The notes under the pieces are model-generated. The model worked only from the letters and a program-made list of their open reading frames with translations. It searched no databases and was not told the DNA's origin. From contig JBKEET010000010.1 in the NCBI GenBank assembly GCA_047777475.1, forward strand, positions 1 to 55,771: DNA of 55,771 bases, given 5' to 3'. The position numbers and the translations under genes were made by a program. Every line of letters begins with the position of its first letter. Position 1 is the first letter of the stretch. Below are positions 16,933 through 25,421 of this stretch, piece by piece. Source of the stretch: Sutterella sp047777475 (GTDB taxonomy: Bacteria > Pseudomonadota > Gammaproteobacteria > Burkholderiales > Burkholderiaceae_F).

Positions 16933-17337
16933 CGGATTTCTCCTTTTTGCGAACGTCTGAACGATTTTATCTTTTCTTCCGGTGCCGAAAAAATATTTAA
17001 AACAAAACGCCTTAAGTGCATTTCTCGGTGCGCCTTGTGCCCCTGAACGGTGCACGGACAAGGAAACGGCGCGGCGCCGCCGGGTTTTTATTTTTACAAA
17101 AAAGCGGAAATTGCAAAAGCGAAAACCCTGTCAAGGGGTGAATGCATTAGGCCGTTGTCCTTATGCAAAACCCGTTTTCGGCTCCATATAATCCCTAAAA
17201 GACGCTGTGCAGATTCGCAGAAATTACGAAGCAGCGCGGAATCCTCGGGCTGCCTCGCTTCCCTCCTTCCGCCCTCCTCCTTAAATCAGCTTTTGCCCGG
17301 CGTGCAGATTTCAACCCCAAACCTCGGGACACAACCT

Positions 17338-18681
17338 ATGGCTACAACACCAATCTCTAATAAGCGCTTCGTCGCGATCGGCCTCATGCTCTTCGCGCTC
17401 TTTTTCGGCGCAGGCAACTTGATCTTCCCGGCCAGCATGGGCCAGGCCTCCGGCGAAAACTACGTCTGGGCCTTCCTCGGCTTCTGCCTTACGGGCGTCG
17501 GCCTGCCGCTGCTCGCGGTGATGTCGATGGGCTACTCCGAGTGCGCCAACCTCCAGGAAGCCGCAGGCCGCGTGCATCCCTGGTACGGCATCTTCTACGC
17601 CGTGGTTGTCTACCTTTCGATCGGTCCCTGCTTCGCCATTCCGAGAACAGGCACCGTGGCCTTCGAAATCGGCGTGAACCCGCTCATCAGCGCCGATCCC
17701 TCCGTCTCTCTCCCGATCTTCCTCGTGATCTTCTTCGGCATCACGCTCTGGTTCTCGATCACGCCGACCAAGCTCGTCGACCGCATCGGCAAGGTTCTCA
17801 CGCCGCTGCTCGTCTTCGCGCTCGTCTGCCTCATCGTCGCTTCCTACATCACCCCGCTCGGCGAGCCTGCCGCTGCCGGCAAGGCCTACGCCACGGCTCC
17901 GACCGCCGTCGTCCAGGGCGTGCTTGACGGCTACAACACGCTCGACGCCGTCGCCGCTTTCGTGTTCGCCGTGCTGGTCGTCAACTTCGTCCGCGAGGGC
18001 GGCGCCACCGACCGCAAGGAAGTCACCTCGCAGATTTACAAGTGCGGCTTCATCGCCGTGGGCATCCTCGCCGTGATCTACTTCTTCATCACGAAGATCG
18101 GCGCCGAGTCGGTCGCCGCGATCGGCATGCAGGAAACGGGCGCTCCGGTGCTCGCCAAGTCCGCCCAGATCCTCTTCGGAAACGCGGGCGCCGCGGTGCT
18201 CTCGATCATCGTGATCCTGGCCTGCCTTACGACCGCCATCGGCCTCATCACCTGCTGCGCGGCCTACTTCCAGCGCCTCACGGGCCTCTTCACCTACAAG
18301 ATCTGGGCCGTTCTCTTCACGGTGATCTCGTTCCTGATCGCCATGTTCGGCCTCAAGACCATCATCACCTCCACGGTCCCCGTGCTGATGTTCGTCTACC
18401 CGCTCGCCGTTGCGCTGATCGTGCTTCTCTTCACGAACAACTTCTTCGGCGGCCGCCAGTGCGTGTACGTCCTCACGACCGTCTTCACGCTGGTCCCCGC
18501 CTTCATCAACGGCCTTGAGACCGCCGGCATCGACCTCGGTGCCTTCGAGCAGTTCCTGCAGAACAACATCCCGTTCTGGAAGCTCGGCATCGGCTGGATC
18601 TGGTTCGCCGCCGCGGGCTACATCCTCGGTCTCATCTACAAGGCCGCCGTCCCTGAAAAGAAGGCCGCTGCCGCCGCGTAA
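17338..18681 (+). CDS. brnQ: Branched-chain amino acid carrier BrnQ, copy 1
   Basis: 447 residues with about 12 transmembrane helices, an Na+- or H+-coupled Leu/Ile/Val carrier of the LIVCS family. Characteristic stretches are LMLFALFFGAGNLIFP near the N-terminus, GPCFAIPRTGTVAFEIG, GYNTLDAVAAFVFAVLVVNFVRE and LACLTTAIGLITCCAAYF. The C-terminus ends in a small alanine-rich tail. The ATG at 17338 aligns with the family start; the frame continues upstream without homology. It is followed by a strong terminator and then a second brnQ, so the copies are separately terminated. Confidence 0.95.
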   Translation: MATTPISNKRFVAIGLMLFALFFGAGNLIFPASMGQASGENYVWAFLGFCLTGVGLPLLAVMSMGYSECANLQEAAGRVHPWYGIFYAVVVYLSIGPCFAIPRTGTVAFEIGVNPLISADPSVSLPIFLVIFFGITLWFSITPTKLVDRIGKVLTPLLVFALVCLIVASYITPLGEPAAAGKAYATAPTAVVQGVLDGYNTLDAVAAFVFAVLVVNFVREGGATDRKEVTSQIYKCGFIAVGILAVIYFFITKIGAESVAAIGMQETGAPVLAKSAQILFGNAGAAVLSIIVILACLTTAIGLITCCAAYFQRLTGLFTYKIWAVLFTVISFLIAMFGLKTIITSTVPVLMFVYPLAVALIVLLFTNNFFGGRQCVYVLTTVFTLVPAFINGLETAGIDLGAFEQFLQNNIPFWKLGIGWIWFAAAGYILGLIYKAAVPEKKAAAAA

Positions 18682-18703
18682 AGCGACTCAGCCGCTTCCC
18701 TGA

Positions 18704-18742
18704 AATCCGCGCCGCGGGCAAGTCCCGGGCGCGGATTTTTTT
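18704..18742 (+). terminator. Terminator between the two brnQ genes
   Basis: AATCCGCGCC / GGCGCGGATT stem with inner CGGG/CCCG pairs, then seven T. A strong terminator, so copy 2 needs its own promoter in the ~90 bases that follow. Confidence 0.92.
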
Positions 18743-18833
18743 GTCATTTTTTTGAAACGGCGCGCTCTCATGCTAGAGTTTGCAGTTTCCCTCAGGCAAC
18801 GGTGCCTGCGGGGAACCCTCCCAATACAAAAAA

Positions 18834-20153
18834 ATGACAGACAGCAAAAACCGCTACATCGCCATCGGCCTCATGCTCTTCGCGCTCTTCTTCGGCGCGG
18901 GCAACCTCATCTTCCCTGCCTACATGGGACAGCTCTCGGGCGCGAATTACGTCCCCGCCTTCTTTGGCTTCTGCCTCACGGGCGTCGGCATGCCGCTTCT
19001 CGCGATCCTCGCCATGGGCGTTTCGGGGAGCCCGAGCCTGCAGGAAGCCGCAGGCCGCGTCCACCCCGCCTTCGGCGTCTTTTATTCCGTCCTGGTCTAC
19101 CTGTCGATCGGGCCGTGCTTTGCCATGCCGCGCACCGGCTCCGTTGCGTTCGAAATCGGCGTCCTGCCGCTCCTGCCCGAAGGTGCCGGCGGCTTCGCGG
19201 AGCCGCTTTTCCTCGCGCTCTTTTTCCTCGTTTCGCTCTGGTTTTCGGTCTCGCCCGGCAAGATCGTGGACCGCATAGGCAAGATCCTCACGCCGGCGCT
19301 GGTGATCGCGATCGGCGCGCTCGTGGCCGCCTCCTTCATCTCTCCGATGGGCGAGCCCGCCGCGCCGCAGGCCGCCTACGGCAGCACGGCACGGGCCGTC
19401 GTCCAGGGCGCGCTCGACGGCTACAACACGCTCGATGCGATCGTGGCGTTCATCTTCGCCGTGCTCGCCATCAACTTCGTGCGCGAGGAAGGCTTCGCGA
19501 AGCGTTCCGAAATCCTCGGCCAGATCGCGCGCTGCGGCTTCGTCGCCATGGGGCTGCTCGCGGCGATCTACTTTTTCATCACGAAGATCGGCGCCGAATC
19601 CATCGCCGCGATCGGCGTGCAGGAAACGGGCGCCGCCGTGCTCGCGAAAGCGGCGTTCACGCTCGGCGGCCGTGCCGGCACTGCAGTGCTCTCGGTGATC
19701 GTGATCCTCGCCTGCCTCACCACCGCAATCGGACTCATCACCTGCTGCGCGGGCTACTTCAGGGAGCTCACGGGCCGCTTCAGCTACCGCGCCTGGTGCG
19801 TGATCTTCGCGCTCTGCGGCTTTGCGGTCTCGACCTTCGGCCTCAGGACCATCATCGATGCGGCCGTGCCCGTGCTGATGTTTGCCTACCCGATTGCGCT
19901 CGCGCTCATCATCCTGCTTTTCACCGACCGCTTCTTTGAGTCGCGCCGCCTCGTCTACGCCGTCACGGTGCTCTTCACGCTCGTCCCGGCGCTCGTGAGC
20001 GGCCTGCAGGCCGCGGGCGTGAGCCTCGGCGCGCTTGAAGAAGCGCTCTCGCAGAGCATTCCTTTCTGGAGCCTCGGCATCGGCTGGGTGAGCTTCACGG
20101 CCGCGGGCTACAGCCTCGGCCTCGTTCTCGCGAAGCTCCTCCCATCGAAATAA
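18834..20153 (+). CDS. brnQ: Branched-chain amino acid carrier BrnQ, copy 2
   Basis: 439 residues, highly similar to copy 1 over its full length (shared LMLFALFFGAGNLIFPA, GPCFAMPRTGSVAFEIG, QGALDGYNTLDAIVAFIFAVL, GVQETGAAVLAKAA). It is a tandem duplicate with divergence concentrated in loops and the C-terminus. The ATG at 18834 is chosen because homology begins there; an upstream in-frame Met at 18780 would add 18 residues unlike the family. No good Shine-Dalgarno is visible before it. Two copies may differ in substrate preference or expression. Confidence 0.94.
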   Translation: MTDSKNRYIAIGLMLFALFFGAGNLIFPAYMGQLSGANYVPAFFGFCLTGVGMPLLAILAMGVSGSPSLQEAAGRVHPAFGVFYSVLVYLSIGPCFAMPRTGSVAFEIGVLPLLPEGAGGFAEPLFLALFFLVSLWFSVSPGKIVDRIGKILTPALVIAIGALVAASFISPMGEPAAPQAAYGSTARAVVQGALDGYNTLDAIVAFIFAVLAINFVREEGFAKRSEILGQIARCGFVAMGLLAAIYFFITKIGAESIAAIGVQETGAAVLAKAAFTLGGRAGTAVLSVIVILACLTTAIGLITCCAGYFRELTGRFSYRAWCVIFALCGFAVSTFGLRTIIDAAVPVLMFAYPIALALIILLFTDRFFESRRLVYAVTVLFTLVPALVSGLQAAGVSLGALEEALSQSIPFWSLGIGWVSFTAAGYSLGLVLAKLLPSK

Positions 20154-20182
20154 AAGCCGGGCGAACCTCTTTCCCGCCGAAT

Positions 20183-20212
20183 GCCGCGCTGCCGCAGAAA
20201 AGGCAGCGCGGC
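20183..20212 (+). terminator. Terminator after brnQ copy 2
   Basis: Perfect 11-bp stem GCCGCGCTGCC / GGCAGCGCGGC with an 8-base loop, followed by CTTTCC. Confidence 0.8.
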
Positions 20213-20406
20213 CTTTCCATTGTTTATGTTCATTTTTCCCCTCGCCGGTTTTCATAAAGGCGGCGCCTGTCTTGTCTCAGGGACAAAAGGCACGGATTAG
20301 GACAGCCCGCTCATTTACTTGGAAATAGAATACTTATTAGAAGACGCGGCCCTGCAGGCTTGGCCGAAGTCCCGGGGCTGCGCCGCTTTCTAGAGGAGAA
20401 AAGCCT

Positions 20407-21888
20407 ATGACCAACACATCCCGCCGCACGTTTTTCAAGACCGCTGCGCTCGGCGCGGTGGGCGCCGCCGCGACCGTGACGGGCGCCGCCGCTGCCGCCG
20501 AAACGAAGGAGGCGGCCGCCGAATATGACCTGATCATCCTCGGCGCCGGCTGCGCGGGCCTGACCTGCGCGGTGCGCGCGAAAGAGGACGGCCTGAAGCC
20601 GCTGCTTCTTGAAAAGATGCCCTCGCCCGCCGGCAACACGATCTATGCGGCCGGCTTCATGCTCGGCATCAACACCTCGTTCAAGAAGGGACTCGACCTC
20701 CCCGCCGACAGCAAGGAAGCCTTCCTCGAAGACTGGATGAAGGTTTCGCAGGGCAAGGCGGTGAAGGAACTCGCCAAGACCGTCGTTGACAACTGCGACG
20801 AAACGCTCGAGTGGCTGCACAGCTTCTGCGGCGTCAACTTCAAGGCGGGCTTCAAGCTCGTCTACCCGATGCTCTCGCGCGCTCACCTCGTTGTGGGCGA
20901 GCATAAGCCGGGCGGCGGCCAGCTCGCCGTCACGCTGATGGACAAGGCGAAGGCCCTCGGCGTCGAGATGCGCTTCTCGACCAAGGCCGTGCGCCTGCTT
21001 TCCGACCCGAAGACGGGCGCTGTCTGCGGCGTCACCGCCAAGACCAAGAACGGCCTTGAGGACATCCGCTCGAAGTACGGCGTTGTCTTCGCCACCGGCG
21101 GCTTCTCCGCCAACCAGGCCATGGTGACGCAGTACATCGGCTCGGGCGGCGCGAAGATGCCGATCCGCGGCTCGCGCGTGATCGCCGGCGAGAACATCCT
21201 TCTCACCGCGCCGTTCCTGCCGAAGGTCGTCAACGTCGACCAGTACCACTGCGGCCCGATTTACGGACCCACGGGCGCCAACCCGCTCAACATCGTCAAC
21301 AACGGCGTGTGCGTGAACGGCAAGGGCGAGCGCTTCGTCGACGAGGGCAGGACCTACGTCGAGATGTCCCGCGTGGTCGCCGCCGAAACGCCGACGAACT
21401 GGGCCTACATGGTCTGCGACTCCGTCGCGCACGAGAACAAGCAGCTCGCCAACGACTGGAACAGCTACAAGCGCCTCAATGCGCCGGTCTACGAAGGCCA
21501 GACGCTTGAGGAAGCGGCCAAGAAGGCGGGCCTGCCCGCCGACAAGGTCGCTGCCACGGTCGCCGCCTTCAACAAGGCGGTCAAGGAAAACAGCCGCGGC
21601 AAGCTCACGCCTCCCAACACCCTGCCGAAGGCCAATCCGGTCGAAAAGGCGCCGTTCTACATCGTCCCGTTCCAGGGCGGCATGACGGCCACCTTCGGCG
21701 GCCCGCTCATCAATACGAGCGGCCAGGTCGTTGACACCGAGAACCGTCCGATCGAAGGACTCTTCGCCATCGGCAATGCCGCGGGCGGCCTGTTCTACGA
21801 CAACTACATCGGCGGCGCGCAGCTCACGAGCGGCGCCGTCTTCGGACGCATCGTCGCCGACTTCGTGAAGGCAAAGAAGGCGGCCTGA
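20407..21888 (+). CDS. Tat-exported FAD-dependent oxidoreductase of the fumarate-reductase superfamily, unknown substrate
   Basis: 493 residues. The Tat signal TSRRTFFKTAALGAVG is followed by one FAD_binding_2 domain with Rossmann motif LIILGAGCAGLTCAVRA. No heme or FMN-binding domain is attached, so a separate electron partner is needed. The fumarate-reductase catalytic set is replaced. Where the sister protein at 37328 has RFVNEGAARD, HHTMGG and HGSNRLGG, this one has RFVDEGRTYV, TATFGG and YDNYIGG, so the acid/base Arg, substrate His and substrate Arg are all gone and Tyr appears. It therefore likely acts on a different enoate or ketone; the Tyr-rich pattern recalls ketosteroid dehydrogenases (weak inference). 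Start and signal are clear. Confidence 0.85.
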   Translation: MTNTSRRTFFKTAALGAVGAAATVTGAAAAAETKEAAAEYDLIILGAGCAGLTCAVRAKEDGLKPLLLEKMPSPAGNTIYAAGFMLGINTSFKKGLDLPADSKEAFLEDWMKVSQGKAVKELAKTVVDNCDETLEWLHSFCGVNFKAGFKLVYPMLSRAHLVVGEHKPGGGQLAVTLMDKAKALGVEMRFSTKAVRLLSDPKTGAVCGVTAKTKNGLEDIRSKYGVVFATGGFSANQAMVTQYIGSGGAKMPIRGSRVIAGENILLTAPFLPKVVNVDQYHCGPIYGPTGANPLNIVNNGVCVNGKGERFVDEGRTYVEMSRVVAAETPTNWAYMVCDSVAHENKQLANDWNSYKRLNAPVYEGQTLEEAAKKAGLPADKVAATVAAFNKAVKENSRGKLTPPNTLPKANPVEKAPFYIVPFQGGMTATFGGPLINTSGQVVDTENRPIEGLFAIGNAAGGLFYDNYIGGAQLTSGAVFGRIVADFVKAKKAA

Positions 21889-21921
21889 TAACCGCCAAGG
21901 CTCACGCAAAGTGACGCACCG

Positions 21922-21957
21922 GCGCCGCTTCCCCGAATAAGGGAAGCGGCGCTTTTT
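21922..21957 (+). terminator. Terminator after the flavoprotein gene
   Basis: Perfect 12-bp stem GCGCCGCTTCCC / GGGAAGCGGCGC with a 7-base loop, then TTTTT. The group II intron begins five bases after the T run. Confidence 0.93.
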
Positions 21958-21961
21958 CGGT

Positions 21962-22782
21962 GTGCTCGGCATGAGCACGATTCAACGGGTGGAAGTCCCG
22001 AGTGCAGGAGGTAGCACCAAGCACATAGCCGGAGGCAAGGGTGTCCGCCGCGAGGCGGGATCTGAAAGAAGCCCGAGGCAAACCATTGGCCTGACGAACA
22101 GGAACCGCATGAGGCATACGAAGGTGGATAAGCCTGCCGAACAAGGTGAAGTCCTAAGCTACACGGAACCCGAGGTGTAAATGCGGCAGGCAGATGATGG
22201 GAAGGATCGTGTTCTTACCCGAGGAGGTCTCACGGACGTCAGCCCGCAGGGCGGACGGAGTAAAGCTTGCCGTGAGAAGTCAGCAGAGGCCGTAGTACTG
22301 CCGGGATGGTTGGCAGGAAGGGCCGAAACCAATGGAGGTGATGCCTAAGGCCACCGAAACGATCATGCAACAGCCGAAAAATCCCCAAGAGGGGTACCGG
22401 ACGGAAAGTACCGACGGAATCGGGAGGATACGGGCGGGTCGGTGAGGGATCTGAGGACAGCCGTAGGAGCAACAACATCACAGGCAAACGACAGACGAGA
22501 TGATTGATCTGGAAACCATACTTGATCGAGCGAACCTGAATCGGGCCTACAAGGCCGTGGTCTCGAACAAGGGCAGTGCGGGCGATGACGGCATGGAGGT
22601 CAGAGACCTCCTTTGACACCTCAAAGCCCGCGGAGCCGATCTGGTGAAAAGCATCGCAGAGGGGCGGCGCAGGCCGCTCCCCGTCCGTTGTATTGCAATC
22701 CAGAGGTAACCGCCCACTACGGAACCGTACGGTGGGTGGTGTGGGAGGACGGCTCGGGGTGACCCCGAGCCTCCTACCCGAT
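21962..22782 (+). mobile_element. Internally deleted group II intron remnant
   Basis: It starts with GTGCTCGGCATGAGCAC and runs through a typical domain I series (AACGGGTGGAAGTCCCGA, a GGAGGTAGCACC segment, AAGCCTGCCGAACAAGGTGAAG). A truncated reverse-transcriptase start lies at 22500. It ends with a domain VI-like hairpin, GGCTCGGGG-TGA-CCCCGAGCC flanked by GGGAGG and CCTCC, and a terminal TACCCGAT. Most of the reverse transcriptase gene and probably part of domains IV/V are missing, leaving about 820 bases against the usual 2 kb or more. It sits directly after an intrinsic terminator, an insertion site favoured by class C introns; class is not assigned here. It also lies 45 bases before the next gene. 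Confidence 0.8.
22500..22707 (+). pseudogene. ltrA: Group II intron reverse transcriptase/maturase fragment
   Basis: It reads MIDLETILDRANLNRAYKAV, then the RT-0-like NKGSAGDDGM, for 38 codons up to an in-frame TGA (22614-22616). The same frame then continues with HLKARGADLVKSIAEG and RRRPLPV to a second stop. This is the N-terminus of an intron-encoded protein with a nonsense mutation and loss of all catalytic RT, maturase and endonuclease parts. Non-functional. Confidence 0.82.
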
Positions 22783-22827
22783 TGCTGTGCTAGGCTTGAC
22801 GGCATCTCACCAGAGGATGCCTTTTTC

Positions 22828-23997
22828 ATGCTGCCCGCCGATCCGTTTGCCCGCCGCTCTGCCGCCGAAGCCGAAGCGCTTTTCAGGCGCGCCAGAGCGC
22901 GCGCCCTCCCTGCGCTCCCCGGGCGTCTTGCCGTAAGTCCCGAAGCGCTCTCAAAAGCGCTCGGACTCGAGCTCGCCGAAGTCAGCGCCGCAGACTATGC
23001 AAGAGCCGAAGATGCCGCCCGGGCGATCCGCAGCGCGGCGGGGAAGACCCGGGAAAACACGCTTCTCGTGATCGGCGAGGCGGACCTCTTTGACGGATTT
23101 CCGCAGGCGACCGAAGTCTCTGACGCCGTCCGCGAAGCGCTGCGGCGCAGCAAGGGCTGCGTTCTCATCGGCACGCTTGCTTCGGCCGACCGCTTCGCCG
23201 CCGCGGGAGCACTCCCGGTCTCAGCTGACGAAACGAGAAGGCTCACCTCCTTTGCGGCGGAAGAGGTGCGGCAGGGATTCGGGAAGGCGATCGAAGAAGC
23301 AGCAGCGCGCCGCGGCCTCGGTGCGGTGCTGGCCGCCGAGCGCATCAAAGAGTGCTGCGCCGCAAACGGACGCCTCGATGCCGCGCTCTTTCGCGCCTGG
23401 CTTGCCGGCGAAAAGCCCCCTTTCCTTCGCGTGCTCGCGCACCCTGCCCTTGTTTCGCGTCTGCTCTCGCTTCGTAATCCCGGAAGGCTCGTTCTCGGCG
23501 GGCGGCTGCAGCCCTCTTCGGACGAAGAGCGCTTTGCCGCGGCTGCGCTTGCTTCGGCGGGCCTGCTCTCGGAAGAAGGCACTATCGATATTAATTCCCG
23601 ATCGAATCTTTATTTCATACCTAACGAAGGCGCGTCGGCGCTGTTTTCTGAGGTGCTCTGTGACGCACTCACAAACCGCAGGCGCTGGAGAAGCGCCGTG
23701 CAGAGCGCGGCCGAAGCGCTTTACAAGGCCGATGCTCCCGGGCTCTCGCAGGCCCTCTCCGACTATTACGCCGCCCTCACCCCTGCACACGGCGATGACG
23801 ATCGGGCGGATGCGGCCGCCATGGGCTTTGCGGCGACGGGGCTTGCGCCCTCGCCGCTTTCGGACGCCCGCGGCTTTGCCGTGCGGCTCCCTGGAGGACT
23901 GCGCGAAATCGCGTTTGTCAGGAGCGCCGAGGAAGCACGGGCCATGCGCCCGGGACCGAAGGCCGCCGCGCGCCTTGCGGTGCTTTTAAGCGAATAG
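22828..23997 (+). CDS. Hypothetical protein, possibly a degenerate AAA-ATPase-like/PD-(D/E)XK relative
   Basis: 389 residues from an ATG with AGAGGA about 10 bases upstream. The frame stays open upstream into intron sequence, which is not protein-like. ENTLLVIGEADLFDG near residue 85 resembles a Walker B strand, and NLYFIPNEGASALFSEVL near residue 265 resembles the IPN-E-V segment of the AAA-ATPase_like family that carries a C-terminal nuclease domain. No Walker A was found. If related, it is a diverged or 5'-truncated member. It ends 10 bases before the esterase gene, probably co-transcribed. Function unknown. Confidence 0.55.
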   Translation: MLPADPFARRSAAEAEALFRRARARALPALPGRLAVSPEALSKALGLELAEVSAADYARAEDAARAIRSAAGKTRENTLLVIGEADLFDGFPQATEVSDAVREALRRSKGCVLIGTLASADRFAAAGALPVSADETRRLTSFAAEEVRQGFGKAIEEAAARRGLGAVLAAERIKECCAANGRLDAALFRAWLAGEKPPFLRVLAHPALVSRLLSLRNPGRLVLGGRLQPSSDEERFAAAALASAGLLSEEGTIDINSRSNLYFIPNEGASALFSEVLCDALTNRRRWRSAVQSAAEALYKADAPGLSQALSDYYAALTPAHGDDDRADAAAMGFAATGLAPSPLSDARGFAVRLPGGLREIAFVRSAEEARAMRPGPKAAARLAVLLSE

Positions 23998-24007
23998 GAA
24001 CGAAAAA

Positions 24008-24658
24008 ATGAAAGTCACGCTTTACGAAGGCGATGCGGGCGCCCCGCTCGTGATCTACCCCGCCGTCCGCGGCGAAGGCCGCGAGATTTTCGACGCGGTG
24101 CGCGCCAAGGCGGGCCGCGCGGCGGTGAGCCTCGCCGAGATTTCGGACTTTTCGTGGTTTGACGATCTCACGCCCTGGGAGGCCGAGCCCCCTTCGAAGA
24201 AATTTCCGCCGATGCCGGGCGGCGGCCCCGCGTTTTTAAAGCGACTCGAAAAAGAAGCGCTGCCCGAAGCCCTCTCGCGCCTTTCCGCGCCGGGCGCCTA
24301 TGCCATGATCGCGGGCTATTCGCTTGCGGGCCTCTTTGCCGCCTGGGCGGTTTACGAGACGAACGCGTTCGCGCGCTGCGCCTCCGCCTCGGGCTCCTAC
24401 TGGTACCCGGGCTGGATTGATTACCTGAAAAGCCATGAGCCCGTCCGCAGGCTCGCGGCGGCGGCCGTCTCGGTGGGCGAGCGCGAGTCGGCTTCAAGGA
24501 ACCCCGTGCTCGCGCGCGTCGGCGAATGCGCCCGCCTCACGGCGGAGCGCTTTAAGGAATGCGGGGTGAAGTGCGATTTTACGGTGCGCGCGGGCGGTCA
24601 CTTCGGCTTTGAAGTGACCGCAACGGCGCAGGCCGTGCTGACGGCGATTTCGCTTTAG
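24008..24658 (+). CDS. Alpha/beta-hydrolase (putative esterase)
   Basis: 216 residues, no signal peptide. The nucleophile elbow GYSLAGL sits near residue 103, followed by CASASGSYWYPGWIDY, a pattern of the esterase D/ferric-enterobactin-esterase-like branch. The acid is probably Glu in SVGERES, and the catalytic His is in RAGGHFGFE near the C-terminus. Substrate unknown. The gene overlaps the convergent gene at 24655 by four bases at their stops. Confidence 0.75.
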   Translation: MKVTLYEGDAGAPLVIYPAVRGEGREIFDAVRAKAGRAAVSLAEISDFSWFDDLTPWEAEPPSKKFPPMPGGGPAFLKRLEKEALPEALSRLSAPGAYAMIAGYSLAGLFAAWAVYETNAFARCASASGSYWYPGWIDYLKSHEPVRRLAAAAVSVGERESASRNPVLARVGECARLTAERFKECGVKCDFTVRAGGHFGFEVTATAQAVLTAISL

Positions 24659-25383
24659 AGCTTCCTCTCGCCGCGGCAGGCCGCAACGAAGGACTTGAAG
24701 ATCGCCATGTGCTCGGGATGCTCGGCCGCGAGCATCTCGGGATGCCACTGGATGCCGAGCGCAAAGCGCTGGCCTTCGATTACGAAGGCCTCGGGCACGT
24801 GGTCGTCCGGGCATTCGGCGATGACGCGCACGCCCCGGCCGGGACGCGCGATGCACTGGTGGTGCTTGGAGTTGACGCCGATCTCGGAGACGCCGGTGAT
24901 CGACGCGAAAAGCGGCGCATCAAGCGCCTTGACGCGATGCGTGATGACGGTGTGGTCCTGCGGCTGCGAATGCCACACGGCGGTGTGCAGCTCGCTCGCG
25001 ATATCCTGCACGAGCGTGCCGCCCGCAAAGACGTTGAGCGACTGCATGCCGCGGCAGATCGCGAGCACCGGCAGGTCGTGCTCAAGGCACCAGGCGACCT
25101 GCGCCTTTTCGGCCTCGTCGCGAAGCGGCGAAGGCTCGCCGCAGAGCGGCTTTTTCTTTTCGCCGTATTCTTTCGGATCGACGTCCTCGCCGCCCGAGAT
25201 CACCAGGCCGTCGACGCGGCTCAGGATTTCGCCTACGGCTTCGGGGCCGGCGCCGAGCGGCATCAGCACGGGTGCTGCGCCGGCGGCAATGAGGCTCTGG
25301 AAGTAGCGGAAGCGGACGCCGATGCGGCCCGTGGCGGGCTCGAGTCCGGAAGCAATGGCTACGACGGGAATTTTCGACGGCAT
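24655..25383 (-). CDS. Class I glutamine-amidotransferase-like gamma-glutamyl hydrolase (PuuD type)
   Basis: 242 residues. Catalytic triad: nucleophile Cys in LAICRGMQSLN, His and Glu in GIQWHPE. The oxyanion-side DGLVISGGEDVDP is also typical of the peptidase C26/PuuD family, which splits gamma-glutamyl bonds. No synthetase domain is attached, so it is a free-standing hydrolase. It is the last gene of the minus-strand gsi-like operon, 38 bases after the P1 peptidase. In context it would cleave gamma-glutamyl compounds brought in by the ABC importer (inference). Confidence 0.85.
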   Translation of the reverse strand: MPSKIPVVAIASGLEPATGRIGVRFRYFQSLIAAGAAPVLMPLGAGPEAVGEILSRVDGLVISGGEDVDPKEYGEKKKPLCGEPSPLRDEAEKAQVAWCLEHDLPVLAICRGMQSLNVFAGGTLVQDIASELHTAVWHSQPQDHTVITHRVKALDAPLFASITGVSEIGVNSKHHQCIARPGRGVRVIAECPDDHVPEAFVIEGQRFALGIQWHPEMLAAEHPEHMAIFKSFVAACRGERKL

Positions 25384-25421
25384 GTCAGCACGCCCCCTTG
25401 TTCAATGAAGTGCGGATTATC

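Noticed and set aside
22239..22829. 196-codon minus-strand open frame
   Set aside because: Lies antisense across the group II intron remnant and has no protein-like features.
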